Assembly: GCF_900156315.1 (NCBI RefSeq)
Contig: NZ_FTNI01000005.1
Span: 1 to 64,000, forward strand
Origin: Microbispora rosea
Lineage (GTDB): Bacteria; Actinomycetota; Actinomycetes; Streptosporangiales; Streptosporangiaceae
DNA: 64,000 nt
Direction of reading: 5' to 3'
The position numbers were made by a program, and so were the translations under genes. The notes under the pieces are model-generated. The model was not told where the DNA came from, searched no databases, and worked only from the letters and a program-made list of their open reading frames with translations. Numbering within the stretch: position 1 is the first letter of the stretch; every line of letters starts with the position of its first letter. Positions 18,560-27,700 of this stretch are shown piece after piece.

Positions 18560-19821
18560 CAGTGACCGCAAAAGCGGTGGAGCGCTACCGGGGGCCGGAG
18601 TATCGCCGCCTGCTCCAGGCCGCGCGGCGCCGTCTGGAAAGCAACGGCGGCAGCCTGGACGCTTCGGTCGGCGTCTACAAGCCCGACGAGGCGGAGCGCA
18701 AGGCGCTTATCGGCATCATGGGCTACCGCGAACCCGGCGTTAAGCGCATCGGCGTCACGCTGCGCGAGCTCGACGCCGTCGTACGCGCCGGGACCAACCT
18801 CGGCCTCGTCGACCTGCTGGAGACGCTCGGCGGGCCGCTGCGGAACCGTCCCCGCGAGGTGGCCCGCGCACTCGCCGCCCGCGACGAGGTCCTTCGGCCC
18901 GCGAAGGAGAGCCCGCTGTACGAGAGCGCGGAGTGGTACCGCGGGTGGCTCGACGAGGTGAGCCGGGACGGCACCGTGAGCAGGCTCGCCGGCCGCCCGC
19001 GCACGGCCGGGGCGCTCGCCAGGGCCGCCCGCGTCCTGGAGTTCCTCGAGGCACGGCCCGAGGAGGACCCGGAGATCACCCTCGCCGGGCTGGCCACCAA
19101 GATCACGGGTCATCCCAAGGCCCTCGACCATCCGGCCACCCTGTCCACCCTGGTGCTGCGGGCCCTGGCGATCCGCGCGGGCGTTCCGGCCCCGAGCACA
19201 GCGGAGGAGCGCCGGAATCTGTGGGACTGCTATGAGGTGGTCGTCGACGACCTCGCCAGCCGGATCCTCGTCCTGAACCTGCCGGCGGAGGGCGAGGGGC
19301 TGGGGGAGTGGCTGACCGGCGCCGCCCGCTTCGGCACTCCGTTCCAGGTCACGCTCCACCAGCTCACCACCTTCTCCATCGCCCTGCGCGCCCCGGTCGT
19401 GCACGTGTGCGAGAACCCCGCCGTGCTGCGGCGCGCGGCGGCGGAACTCGGGCCGGAATGCCCGCCCCTCGTCTGCACCGAGGGACGCCCGTCGACGGCT
19501 TTCCATCGGCTGGCGGCGACAGCCGTACGCGGAGGTGCCCGCCTGCGTTACCACGGCGATTTCGACTGGCCGGGAGTGGACATGGCCGGTGCCGTGGCGC
19601 GGCGCTACAGCGCGGAGCTCTGGCGCATGACCGCCGCCGATTACCTCGCCGGTCTAGCGAACCTCGGCGACCTCCACGAAGGCGACGAGCACTTGCGGCT
19701 CGCCGGGCGGCCGGTGCCGACACCCTGGGATCCCGCCCTCGCGGACGCGATGGGCGAGCGGGGGACCGCGGTCTACGAGGAGGCCGTCGCGGGCTCCCTG
19801 CTGGCGGATCTCCGGGGGTGA
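18556..19821 (+). CDS. jetD: Wadjet type III component JetD (DUF2399/Toprim nuclease)
   Basis: A 421-residue protein of the DUF2399 / TIGR02679 type. The C-terminal third holds a Toprim-like fold: VVHVCENPAVL (catalytic Glu, about residue 284) and LRYHGDFDWPGVDMA (acidic DxD, about 333-335), as in topoisomerase VI A-type nucleases. In characterised Wadjet systems JetD cuts plasmid DNA once the SMC-like motor has confirmed a small circle. The conserved acidic residues are present, so the nuclease should be active. The N-terminal part is the DUF3323-like region. It overlaps jetC by 4 bp and is the last gene of the island; the next gene has its own RBS 59 bases on. Confidence 0.92.
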   Translation: MTVTAKAVERYRGPEYRRLLQAARRRLESNGGSLDASVGVYKPDEAERKALIGIMGYREPGVKRIGVTLRELDAVVRAGTNLGLVDLLETLGGPLRNRPREVARALAARDEVLRPAKESPLYESAEWYRGWLDEVSRDGTVSRLAGRPRTAGALARAARVLEFLEARPEEDPEITLAGLATKITGHPKALDHPATLSTLVLRALAIRAGVPAPSTAEERRNLWDCYEVVVDDLASRILVLNLPAEGEGLGEWLTGAARFGTPFQVTLHQLTTFSIALRAPVVHVCENPAVLRRAAAELGPECPPLVCTEGRPSTAFHRLAATAVRGGARLRYHGDFDWPGVDMAGAVARRYSAELWRMTAADYLAGLANLGDLHEGDEHLRLAGRPVPTPWDPALADAMGERGTAVYEEAVAGSLLADLRG

Positions 19822-19880
19822 CACGGCGCGAGGGGCGGTCGTACGTTGACGTCCGTGGCCTGCGCGACGAAGGAGTCACC

Positions 19881-21575
19881 GTGAGCGAGACGACCAGCAC
19901 TCATGTCTTCAGGGAAGCCCGCGACCTGCTGCTCGGCCTGAGGGAGGAGCCCGGGCGGGCGGCACGGGAGTTCGCCTGGCCGATCTTCGGCGACAGGTTC
20001 AACTGGGCCACAGACTGGTTCGACGCGATCGCCAGGGGAAACCCCCGTACGGCGCTGTGGATCGTCGAGGAGGACGGCTCCGAGCGCCGCTACTCCTTCG
20101 ACGAGATGGCGCGCCGCTCCGACCAGGTGGCGGCCTGGCTGGCCGCCCAGGGGGTCGGCGCGGGCGACCACGTGCTGCTGATGCTCGGCAACCAGGTCGA
20201 GCTGTGGGAGTCGATGCTGGCGGTGATGAAGCTCGGGGCGGTGATCATGCCGGCGACCACCGCCCTGGGCACGGCAGACCTCGCCGACCGCGTGGAGCGT
20301 GGGCGTGTCCGGCACGTCATCGCCAACGCGGCCGACACGCACAAGTTCGACGGCGTGCCGGGCGAGTACGGCCGCGTCTGCGTGGGCGAGGCCGCCGGAT
20401 GGCTCCGGTACGGCGACGCCTACGCGACGCCTGAGCCGGATCCGTTCGAGGCCCGGACCTCCCCCGGTGATCCGCTGCTGCTCTACTTCACCTCGGGGAC
20501 GACGAGCAGGCCCAAGCTCGTGCGCCACACCCAGGTGTCCTACCCGGTCGGGCACCTGACGACGATGTACTTCATCGGGGTGCGGCCGGGCGACGTCCAC
20601 CTCAACATCAGCTCGCCCGGCTGGGCCAAGCACGCCTGGAGCTGCTTCTTCGCGCCCTGGAACGCCGAGGCGACGGTGTTCGTGCACAACTACTCCCGCT
20701 TCGACGCCGCCGCCCTGCTCGGGCAGATCCGCCGGGCCGGGGTCACCACGTTCTGCGCGCCGCCCACGGTCTGGCGCATGCTCATCCAGGCCGACCTCGG
20801 GGACGGGCCGGGCAGCCTGCGTGAGGTGGTCGCCGCGGGGGAGCCGCTGAACCCCGAGGTCATCGCCCAGGTGGAGCGGGCGTGGGGGCTGACGGTCCGG
20901 GACGGGTACGGCCAGACCGAGACGACCGCGCTGATCGCCAACACGCCCGGCGCGCCGGTGAAGGCCGGCTCGATGGGCCGCCCCCTTCCCGGCGTCCCGG
21001 TCGTCCTCGTCGACCCGGTGACCGGCCGGCCGGCGGACGAGGGCGAGATCTGCCTCGATCTCGCCGCCCGCCCGGTCAACCTGATGACCGGATACCTGGA
21101 CGGTGCGGAGGGGGCCATGTCCGAGGGCCTCTACCACACCGGCGACGTCGCGGTCAGGGACGCCGACGGCTCGATCACCTTCGTGGGCCGCACCGACGAC
21201 GTGTTCAAGGCGTCCGACTACAAGATCTCGCCGTTCGAGCTGGAGAGCGTGCTCATCGAGCACCCCGCCGTCGCGGAGGCGGCGGTCGTGCCCGCCCCCG
21301 ACCCGATCCGCCTCGCCGTGCCCAAGGCGTACGTGGTGCCGGCCGCGGGCTGGGAGCCGAACCGGGAGACCGCCGGGGCCATCCTGCGGCACGCCCGTGA
21401 AAGGCTCGCGCCCTACCAGCGGGTGCGCCGGCTGGAGTTCGCCGAGCTGCCCAAGACCATCTCGGGGAAGATCCGCCGGGTCGAGCTGCGGGCCAGGGAG
21501 AGCGACGCCGCGGAGGCCGGCACCGCTCTGTCCGGGGAGTGGCGCGACGACCAGTTCCCCGAGCTGCGGGCCTGA
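19881..21575 (+). CDS. AMP-forming acyl-CoA synthetase (medium-chain/acetyl-CoA synthetase-like)
   Basis: A 564-residue adenylate-forming enzyme starting at the GTG at 19881, with AAGGAG 5 bases before it. ATP-binding motif A3 is LLLYFTSGTTSRPKLVRH, motif A5 is VRDGYGQTET, the hinge region is YHTGDVAVRDADGSITFVGRTDDVFKASDYKIS, and the catalytic lysine is in PKTISGKIRR. The N-terminal NWATDWFDAIA is typical of the ACSM-like medium-chain or acetyl/propionyl-type branch. It should activate a carboxylate as an acyl-AMP and pass it to CoA. It is followed by a convergent SDR gene after only 8 bases. Chain-length preference cannot be read safely. Confidence 0.9.
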   Translation: MSETTSTHVFREARDLLLGLREEPGRAAREFAWPIFGDRFNWATDWFDAIARGNPRTALWIVEEDGSERRYSFDEMARRSDQVAAWLAAQGVGAGDHVLLMLGNQVELWESMLAVMKLGAVIMPATTALGTADLADRVERGRVRHVIANAADTHKFDGVPGEYGRVCVGEAAGWLRYGDAYATPEPDPFEARTSPGDPLLLYFTSGTTSRPKLVRHTQVSYPVGHLTTMYFIGVRPGDVHLNISSPGWAKHAWSCFFAPWNAEATVFVHNYSRFDAAALLGQIRRAGVTTFCAPPTVWRMLIQADLGDGPGSLREVVAAGEPLNPEVIAQVERAWGLTVRDGYGQTETTALIANTPGAPVKAGSMGRPLPGVPVVLVDPVTGRPADEGEICLDLAARPVNLMTGYLDGAEGAMSEGLYHTGDVAVRDADGSITFVGRTDDVFKASDYKISPFELESVLIEHPAVAEAAVVPAPDPIRLAVPKAYVVPAAGWEPNRETAGAILRHARERLAPYQRVRRLEFAELPKTISGKIRRVELRARESDAAEAGTALSGEWRDDQFPELRA

Positions 21576-21583
21576 CCCGGCCG

Positions 21584-22471
21584 TCACCGTTCGCCGTGCG
21601 CGAGGAGCCGGGTGACCGGCTCCTCGGTCAGGCCCACGACGCCGTCGAAGTCGGTCGAACGGCTGACGGCGGCCCAGCGCTCCGCCTCCGCCGCGCGGAG
21701 GCGGGAGGCCTGCTCGGTCATGCGCAGCGCGTCGGAGCCGAGCAGCAGCCGCAGCGGCGGCTCGTCCACGTCGACCAGCCCGGCGATCACCTTGGCCGCC
21801 CGCCGGGGGTCGCCCGGCTGGGCGCCGTCCACCTCGCGCCGGTAGGCGTTGACCCGGCCGACGGTCTGCTCGTAGTCGGGCCCCACGGGCGGGATGCGCA
21901 TCGACGAGCCGCCCCAGTCCGTACGGAACCCGCCGGGCTCGACGATGACCACTGTGATCCCCAGCGGCCGGACCTCGCTGTTCAGCACCTCCGAGAACCC
22001 CTCGACGGCGAACTTGGCCGCCTGGTAGGCGCCGAGCCCCGGCGTGCCCCCGACCCGGCCGCCGACCGAGCCGATCTGCAGGATGTGCCCGGACCGCTGC
22101 GCCCGCAGCACCGGCAGCGCGGCCCTGGTCATGGTGACGACGCCGAACAGGTTGGTCTCGAACTGCGCCCGGAAGTCCTCGTCGGAGGTCTCCTCGATGG
22201 GCGAGGAGTTCGCGTACCCCGCGTTGTTCACCAGCACGTCCAGCGAGCCGAACTCCTCGACGGCCAGCCGTACGGCCCGTTGCGCCGCCGCGGCGTCGGT
22301 GACGTCCAGCGCGACGGCGCGTGCCCGGTCGCCGTGGGCTCGGACGAGATCGTCCAGTAGTTCCGGCCGTCGCGCGGTGGCCACGAGGCGGTCGCCGCGT
22401 TCGAGCACCTCCCGGGCCAGCGCGTGTCCCAGGCCCCGGGAGGCGCCGGTGATGAGCCATGTCCTCTGCAT
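21584..22471 (-). CDS. Short-chain dehydrogenase/reductase (classical SDR)
   Basis: A 295-residue classical SDR. TGASRGLGHALA (NAD(P) binding) is at residues 8-19, DVTD is in the adenine pocket, LVNNAGYANSS carries the structural Asn, and GSVGG...GLGAYQAAKFAVEGFSE carries the Ser and the catalytic Tyr-x3-Lys. The ATG at 22471 has AAAGGAG at good spacing. The gene lies 23 bases after the MFS exporter gene, so the two are probably co-transcribed and controlled by the TetR operator upstream of the exporter. It should oxidise or reduce a small alcohol/carbonyl; the substrate is unknown. Confidence 0.9.
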   Translation of the reverse strand: MQRTWLITGASRGLGHALAREVLERGDRLVATARRPELLDDLVRAHGDRARAVALDVTDAAAAQRAVRLAVEEFGSLDVLVNNAGYANSSPIEETSDEDFRAQFETNLFGVVTMTRAALPVLRAQRSGHILQIGSVGGRVGGTPGLGAYQAAKFAVEGFSEVLNSEVRPLGITVVIVEPGGFRTDWGGSSMRIPPVGPDYEQTVGRVNAYRREVDGAQPGDPRRAAKVIAGLVDVDEPPLRLLLGSDALRMTEQASRLRAAEAERWAAVSRSTDFDGVVGLTEEPVTRLLAHGER

Positions 22472-22494
22472 GATGTGTCTCCTTTGCCTGATGT

Positions 22495-23937
22495 TCAGCG
22501 GGCCGTACCCACCGGGACCGCCGGGACCCGCTCGGCCGCCTCGGCGGCGGGCGCCGTACGGCGGCGCGCCCCCGGGACCAGCAGCGCAACGGCGACGGTG
22601 GCCGCCAGGGTCACGGCCAGCACCAGGAAGCCGGTGGTGAAGCCCGACTCGTACGGCAGGCCGTCGGGCCGCAGGTGGCCGGTGAGGACGGCACTGATCA
22701 CGGCGGTGCCGATGGAGCCGCCGATGGTGCGGATGTTGGTGTTCATTCCACCGGCGACGGCGGTCTGGCCGGCCGGCACGCTCTGCACGATCAGGTTGGT
22801 CATCGAGGCGTAGGCCAGGCCGAGACCGAGCCCGAACACGGCGGTCGCGGCGGCGAGCTGCCAGGGCCGGTCGTGCCAGAGGGCGATGCCGGCGCTCGAC
22901 AGCGCGCCGAGCGCGCATCCCCACACGAGTTGGGCCTTGACCCCGGCGACGCGGGAGATCGGGCCGCTCACGGTGCCGGCGACGGCCATCGTGACGAGCA
23001 TGGGCAGCATCAGCAGCCCGGCCCCGGTGACGCTCGATCCGAATCCGTAGCCCGTCACGGCCACAGGCATCTGCATGAACTGCGGCAGGAACGCGTACGA
23101 GGCGAACATGCCGGCGCCGAACAGCAGCGCCACCAGGTTGGTCGTCCACACGGCCGGAAGCCGCATCATGCGCATGTCGATCAGCGGGTCGCGGGAGCGC
23201 AGCTCGACCGCGATCCACGCCGCGAACAGCAGCGCGGCGCCCGCGAGCGGCGCGATGACGGCGGCCGAACCCCAGCCCCAGGCCGGCCCTTCGCTGAGCG
23301 GGACCAGCAGCGTCACCAGCCATCCGGACAGCAGCGCCGCGGCCGCCCAGTTGACCCGGCCGGGCGTGCGCACCGGCGACCGGGGAACGTTGCGGTAGGC
23401 CACGAGGGCGGTGGCGACCACGATGATCGCCGGGATCCAGAACAGCCAGCGCCAGCCGAGGGCGTCGACGATCGGGCCGGCGAGCACGATTCCGACGCCG
23501 CCGCCGACCGCGATGACGGCCGACAGGATGCCGACGATCGAGGGCACCCGGGTGGCGGGGAACTCGTCGCGCACGATCCCGAACGACACGGGGAACACGG
23601 CCCCGCCGAGGCCCTGGATGATCCGGCCGACGATCAGGACCCCGACGTTGGGGGCGACGGCGGCGACGAGGCAGCCGAGCGCGATGGCGCCCAGTGCGAC
23701 GAGCAGCGTGCGGTCCTTGCCGATCATGTCGGCGATGCGGCCCATCAGCGGCGTGGCGACGGACGCGGACAGCAGCCAGGCGGTGAGCACCCAGGTCACC
23801 GTGCTCTGCCCGGTGTGCAGGTCGTGCTGGATGGTGGACAGCACGGGACTGACCAGGGACTGCAGCATGGAGAACGCGGCCGTGGCGGCTGCCAGCGCGA
23901 GGAAGGTCAGCCGTTGCGGCGAGGTGGTGCGTGACAT
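22495..23937 (-). CDS. MFS drug exporter, DHA2 (EmrB/QacA) family
   Basis: A 480-residue integral membrane protein. The start is ATG 23937 with GAAGGA upstream; a longer frame reaching 24123 would cross the operator and is rejected. Motif A (GRIADMIGKDRTL) follows helix 2, and VGGGVGIVLAGPIVDALGWRWLFWI, the motif C region of antiporters, follows later. Up to 14 hydrophobic segments are visible. The family exports toxic organic compounds by proton antiport. A divergent TetR gene and a shared operator lie directly upstream, the standard arrangement for efflux-pump control. Confidence 0.92.
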   Translation of the reverse strand: MSRTTSPQRLTFLALAAATAAFSMLQSLVSPVLSTIQHDLHTGQSTVTWVLTAWLLSASVATPLMGRIADMIGKDRTLLVALGAIALGCLVAAVAPNVGVLIVGRIIQGLGGAVFPVSFGIVRDEFPATRVPSIVGILSAVIAVGGGVGIVLAGPIVDALGWRWLFWIPAIIVVATALVAYRNVPRSPVRTPGRVNWAAAALLSGWLVTLLVPLSEGPAWGWGSAAVIAPLAGAALLFAAWIAVELRSRDPLIDMRMMRLPAVWTTNLVALLFGAGMFASYAFLPQFMQMPVAVTGYGFGSSVTGAGLLMLPMLVTMAVAGTVSGPISRVAGVKAQLVWGCALGALSSAGIALWHDRPWQLAAATAVFGLGLGLAYASMTNLIVQSVPAGQTAVAGGMNTNIRTIGGSIGTAVISAVLTGHLRPDGLPYESGFTTGFLVLAVTLAATVAVALLVPGARRRTAPAAEAAERVPAVPVGTAR

Positions 23938-24073
23938 CGAGATCCTTCGAGAGGAGGAACCGGCCCGGCGAGGCGCGCCGGTGACGCCGCCCCGGCAACG
24001 GGGACGGCGTGCGACAAGAACGACGATCAGGGGGGGCGTCGCGGGAGATGACGCGAACGCGAATGTCCGCCTG

Positions 24074-24117
24074 CTAAAGTCGAGGCATGCCTCCACATTA
24101 GCGGAGGGGTGCCTCCA
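24074..24117. promoter_or_regulatory. Shared operator/promoter between MFS exporter and TetR gene
   Basis: TAAAGT (24074-24079) can serve as a -10 for the plus-strand TetR gene. Over and just after it lie the perfect palindrome GAGGCATGCCTC (24081-24092) and a second, related site GGAGGGGTGCCTCC (24102-24115). TGCCTCCAC recurs at 22-bp spacing (24087 and 24109), about two helical turns. This fits binding by two TetR dimers that repress both divergent genes. The assignment to the adjacent TetR is inference from position. Confidence 0.65.
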
Positions 24118-24140
24118 CTTCAACCTCGGGAGGAAGACCG

Positions 24141-24719
24141 GTGACGGAGAAGGCGGCCGAGGGCCCCCGGACGCGGGTGCGGCGTCCCCAGCGCGCCGAC
24201 GCGCGGCGCAACTTCGACGCGCTGCTCTCCGCCGCGCGGGAGGCGTTCGCCGAGCACGGCACGGGTGCCTCGCTGGAGGACGTCGCCCGGCGCGCCGGTG
24301 TGGGCATCGGCACGCTCTACCGCAACTTCCCCACGCGGCAGGACCTGTTCGACAGCGTCTACCTGGACGAGATCGACGAGCTGTGCGACGCCGCGAGGCA
24401 GGTGGCGGACCTGCCGCCGTGGGAGGCGCTGGCCGCCTGGCTGCGCCGGTTCGTGGACTACGTGGCCACCAAGCGGGCCATCTCCGAGGCGCTCAACCGC
24501 GACTCGGAGATGATGCGGTCGAGCAGGACCGCGATGTACGAGGCGGGGGGGCCGTTGTTCGACCGCGCGAGGGAGGCCGGGGAGGTCCGCGGCGACGTGA
24601 CCTTCGACGACGTCCTGCGGATGATCTCCGGTATCACCGGGGGCGGGTTCGTCGACGACGAGCAGCGTGAGCGGGTGCTGGGCATGGCGCTCGACGGCCT
24701 CCGGGCCCGCCCGGCCTGA
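24141..24719 (+). CDS. TetR/AcrR-family repressor of the adjacent exporter
   Basis: A 192-residue TetR protein starting at a GTG with GGGAGGAAG upstream. The N-terminal helix-turn-helix is FDALLSAAREAFAEHGTGASLEDVARRAGVGIGTLYRNFPTRQDLF (about residues 28-72), a strong match. The C-terminal ligand domain contains SGITGGGFVDDEQRERVLGMALDGLR, the C-terminal type common in SbtR-like regulators. It is divergent from the MFS exporter/SDR pair and probably represses both itself and the pair until a ligand binds. A strong hairpin ends the gene. Confidence 0.93.
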   Translation: MTEKAAEGPRTRVRRPQRADARRNFDALLSAAREAFAEHGTGASLEDVARRAGVGIGTLYRNFPTRQDLFDSVYLDEIDELCDAARQVADLPPWEALAAWLRRFVDYVATKRAISEALNRDSEMMRSSRTAMYEAGGPLFDRAREAGEVRGDVTFDDVLRMISGITGGGFVDDEQRERVLGMALDGLRARPA

Positions 24720-24739
24720 ATTCCGCCGAGAACAAGAAT

Positions 24740-24768
24740 GCCGGGCGGGGCCGTCGGCCCCGCCCGGC
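24740..24768. terminator. Bidirectional terminator between convergent genes
   Basis: GCCGGGCGGGGCCG (24740-24753) and CGGCCCCGCCCGGC (24755-24768) form a perfect 14-bp inverted repeat, between the TetR stop (24719) and the convergent glycosidase stop (24785). Confidence 0.85.
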
Positions 24769-24784
24769 TGAGGTGCCCGGCGTG

Positions 24785-27700
24785 TTACTTGACGATCGGC
24801 GTCACCGCGATCTTGTCGATGATCGGGGCGTACTGCGATCGGAGCAGGATGTCGGGGAAGGTCTCGGAGATGTAGGTGGCGCCGTCGAAGTTCGGCAGCT
24901 CGCGTGAGGCGAAGGCGACGGTGTTGGCTCCCTTCTTGAGCTGGACGGGGATGGTCAGCTCCCAGAAGTTGTCGGCGTGGAAGGAGTGGGGGAACCAGGC
25001 CCGCCGCGGTGCGGCGCCGTTGACCGAGATCTCGGCGTGGCGGGCCAGCGGGTCGGGGTTGTAGTGGGACGCGGGGGACTGTTCGGGGTTGGAGTAGCGA
25101 ACCGTCAGCGTGTACGTCCCGTTCTCGGGCGCGGTGACGTCGAAGGTGAGGGTGCCGGCGTCGCCGGGGGCGCCGCCGATGTCGGTGACGGCCTTGCCGC
25201 CGCTCGCCAGCGGGTAGGCGGCCACCTTGGCGGCGCCGGCGACGTGGGCCGACTCGGCCTCGTACCAGGCCGGCGTGAGCGCGCCCTCGGTCTTCTCGAC
25301 CGTAAGCCGGTCCAACCGCACCCTGCCCGTCCGCGCGGTGTAGGTGATCTTGTTGACGCCGCCGGACAGGAACGCCTTGATCTGGGAGGACCCGGACGGC
25401 TCGGCGATGTCCTGCCCGTTGACGGTCAGCGTGCCCTTGCCGCCGCCGCGCAGGTCGACACCTAGCGTGGACTCGCCGTCGCCGGGCGAGTAGACCCAGA
25501 ACGTCGCCGCCTGCCCCTTGCGCAGGTCGGCCACACCGGAGCCGGACACCTTCTTCTCGCCGTAGGCGGTGCGTCCTCCGTCGAGCGTGGCGTACTCGGC
25601 CTCGTAGACGGACTCGCTCGCGGCCGGGTTGGCGAGGGTCAGGTCGATCTTGTCGATGATCGCGTCCCCCTTGGTGGCGCGGGTGCCGTCGAGGCTCCTG
25701 GCGGCCAGGGTGATCGTGTGGTCCCCCTTCGACAGCGTGACCTTCGTGTCGGTGTGGTCCCAGACCACCCACTTGTAGCCCAGCGGAAGGTGGAGCTCCC
25801 GCTCGTCCTTGCCGTCGACGCGGAGGAAGACGTTGGTCGGGCCCTGCTCCTGAACCGCGCCGTAGGTGTTCAGCGAGTTCGCGAAGACCGACAGGTCGTA
25901 CGTGCCGTCCTGCGGGACCGACACCGGGAAGTTCAGCGTGACGTCGGAGCCGGTGCGCAGCCCGCCGACGTCGTAGCCGCCGGAGGTGTAGAACTTGCCG
26001 ACGTCGGACGGAGTCCCCTCGGGGCCGTTGCGGCTGTACCCCGTGCCGGTGTGGCCGGCGTTCTCCGCCTCGTACGTGGCCTGCCAGAGCGTGGTCGCCG
26101 GAGTGCCGGAGGAGGCGTGGCCGCCGGGGGTGAGGATGATCTGGTAGGCCGACGACTCCTTCAGGGCGGGCAGCGCGGACCCGAACTCGAAGGTCACCGC
26201 GCCGTCCGTCACCTTCTGGTTCAGCTCGGCGACGACCCGGGGCTGCGCGGAGTCGCCGACCTGGCCGGTCCAGGGGATCTCCTGGATCAGGGCGTGCACC
26301 GTGCCCCCGAACAGCGCGGTGTCGACGTTGGCGAAGTGGACGCCGACGAGACCGGACGCTCCGCCGAACAGCGCGCGGGCCTGCGCCTTGGCCTTGTCGA
26401 GCGTCGCGACGCCCTGCAGGGTGTAGCTGACGTTCGGCCGGGGCGGGGTGGCCTTGACCGTGTCGCCGGTCATCTGGCCGTAGGCGTGGAGCAGCCACCA
26501 CTGGCCGTTGCCGCGATTGGCCTGGACGGCCGAGTCGGACAGGTTGCCGTCGATGTTCCAGTAGGCGATGTCGGCGTCGACCTTCGACTCCTCGATGGCC
26601 GAGGCCCACTGGACCATCTGGCCGGGCACCGACGTGTGGTAGTTGAAGGCGTACTCGTCGAGGTTGATCGGGAGCTGCCTGCCCTCGTACGGGGTGCCCG
26701 CGAAGATGGCCCGCTCCCACTGGCGGTACTTCGCCACGTTGGTGCGGATGCGGGCCGGGTCGCCCAGCTCGTGCCAGGTCATGACCTCGGGGACCGTCCC
26801 CGCCTGCACGGCGTGCCGCAGGAAGCCCTGCACCTGGTCGTACAGGACGCTGGTGTTGGGGCCGGCGATCCTGGCCTTCGGAAGCTTGCCCTTGATCAGC
26901 GCGTTGACCTCGTCCCACGCCTTGAAGTAGTACTGGGGGTCGCTCAACCAGCTGATCTTGTTGTAGCTCCACGTGCCGGTGCCGAACATGTTGCCCTCGG
27001 GCTCGTTGAACGGCACGAAGACGATGTGGTCCTGATATTTGGGGTCGAGCGTGCGGACCTGGTCGACCTGCTTGGCGATCTTGGCTTTGAAGTCGTCCAG
27101 CCTGGCCTGGGGCGTGGTGCCGGGCCACTCGTAGGGGAAGCCCCGGTAGATGTCGGTCATGTAGATGTACACGTCGCCGCCGGTGCTGTCGGCGAGCGGC
27201 TTCACCACCTCCAGCGCGTCCGCGCCCGGGTGCTGCGGGCCGTCCTGGGCCTTCGTCGCGACCGTGCGCAGCCGCATGCCCTCAAGGAGGTTGGAGGTCG
27301 GCACGCCCTCGCCGTACACGCCGTACAGAGTGCCCGACGCGCCGCCGTGGAAGGCGCCGGTCTCGGTGCCGAGGTCGATGGTCAGGTCGTTGGCGACGAC
27401 GTCGACCGTGGCCTCGACCGCGGTCCCGTAGGCGGTGCCCTTGACCGTGACCCGGCCCGGCTTGGCGTACGCGGCCGGGTCGACCGCCTCCCAGACGACC
27501 GGAACGCCCCGGCGGATGCCGTCGGAGAACTGCGCGTTGACGGTCGCGGGCAGTGCCGGTGCGATGCCCGGGTAGGTGGTGATCGCGAAGGAGGCCTGGT
27601 CGACCTTGGTGACAGTGGCCTTGTGGTCTCCGGCGAGCGCCGCGACCTGCTCGGCGTCCATCGCGGCGTCGTAGACGCGGAAGTCGTCCAGATCGCCGGC

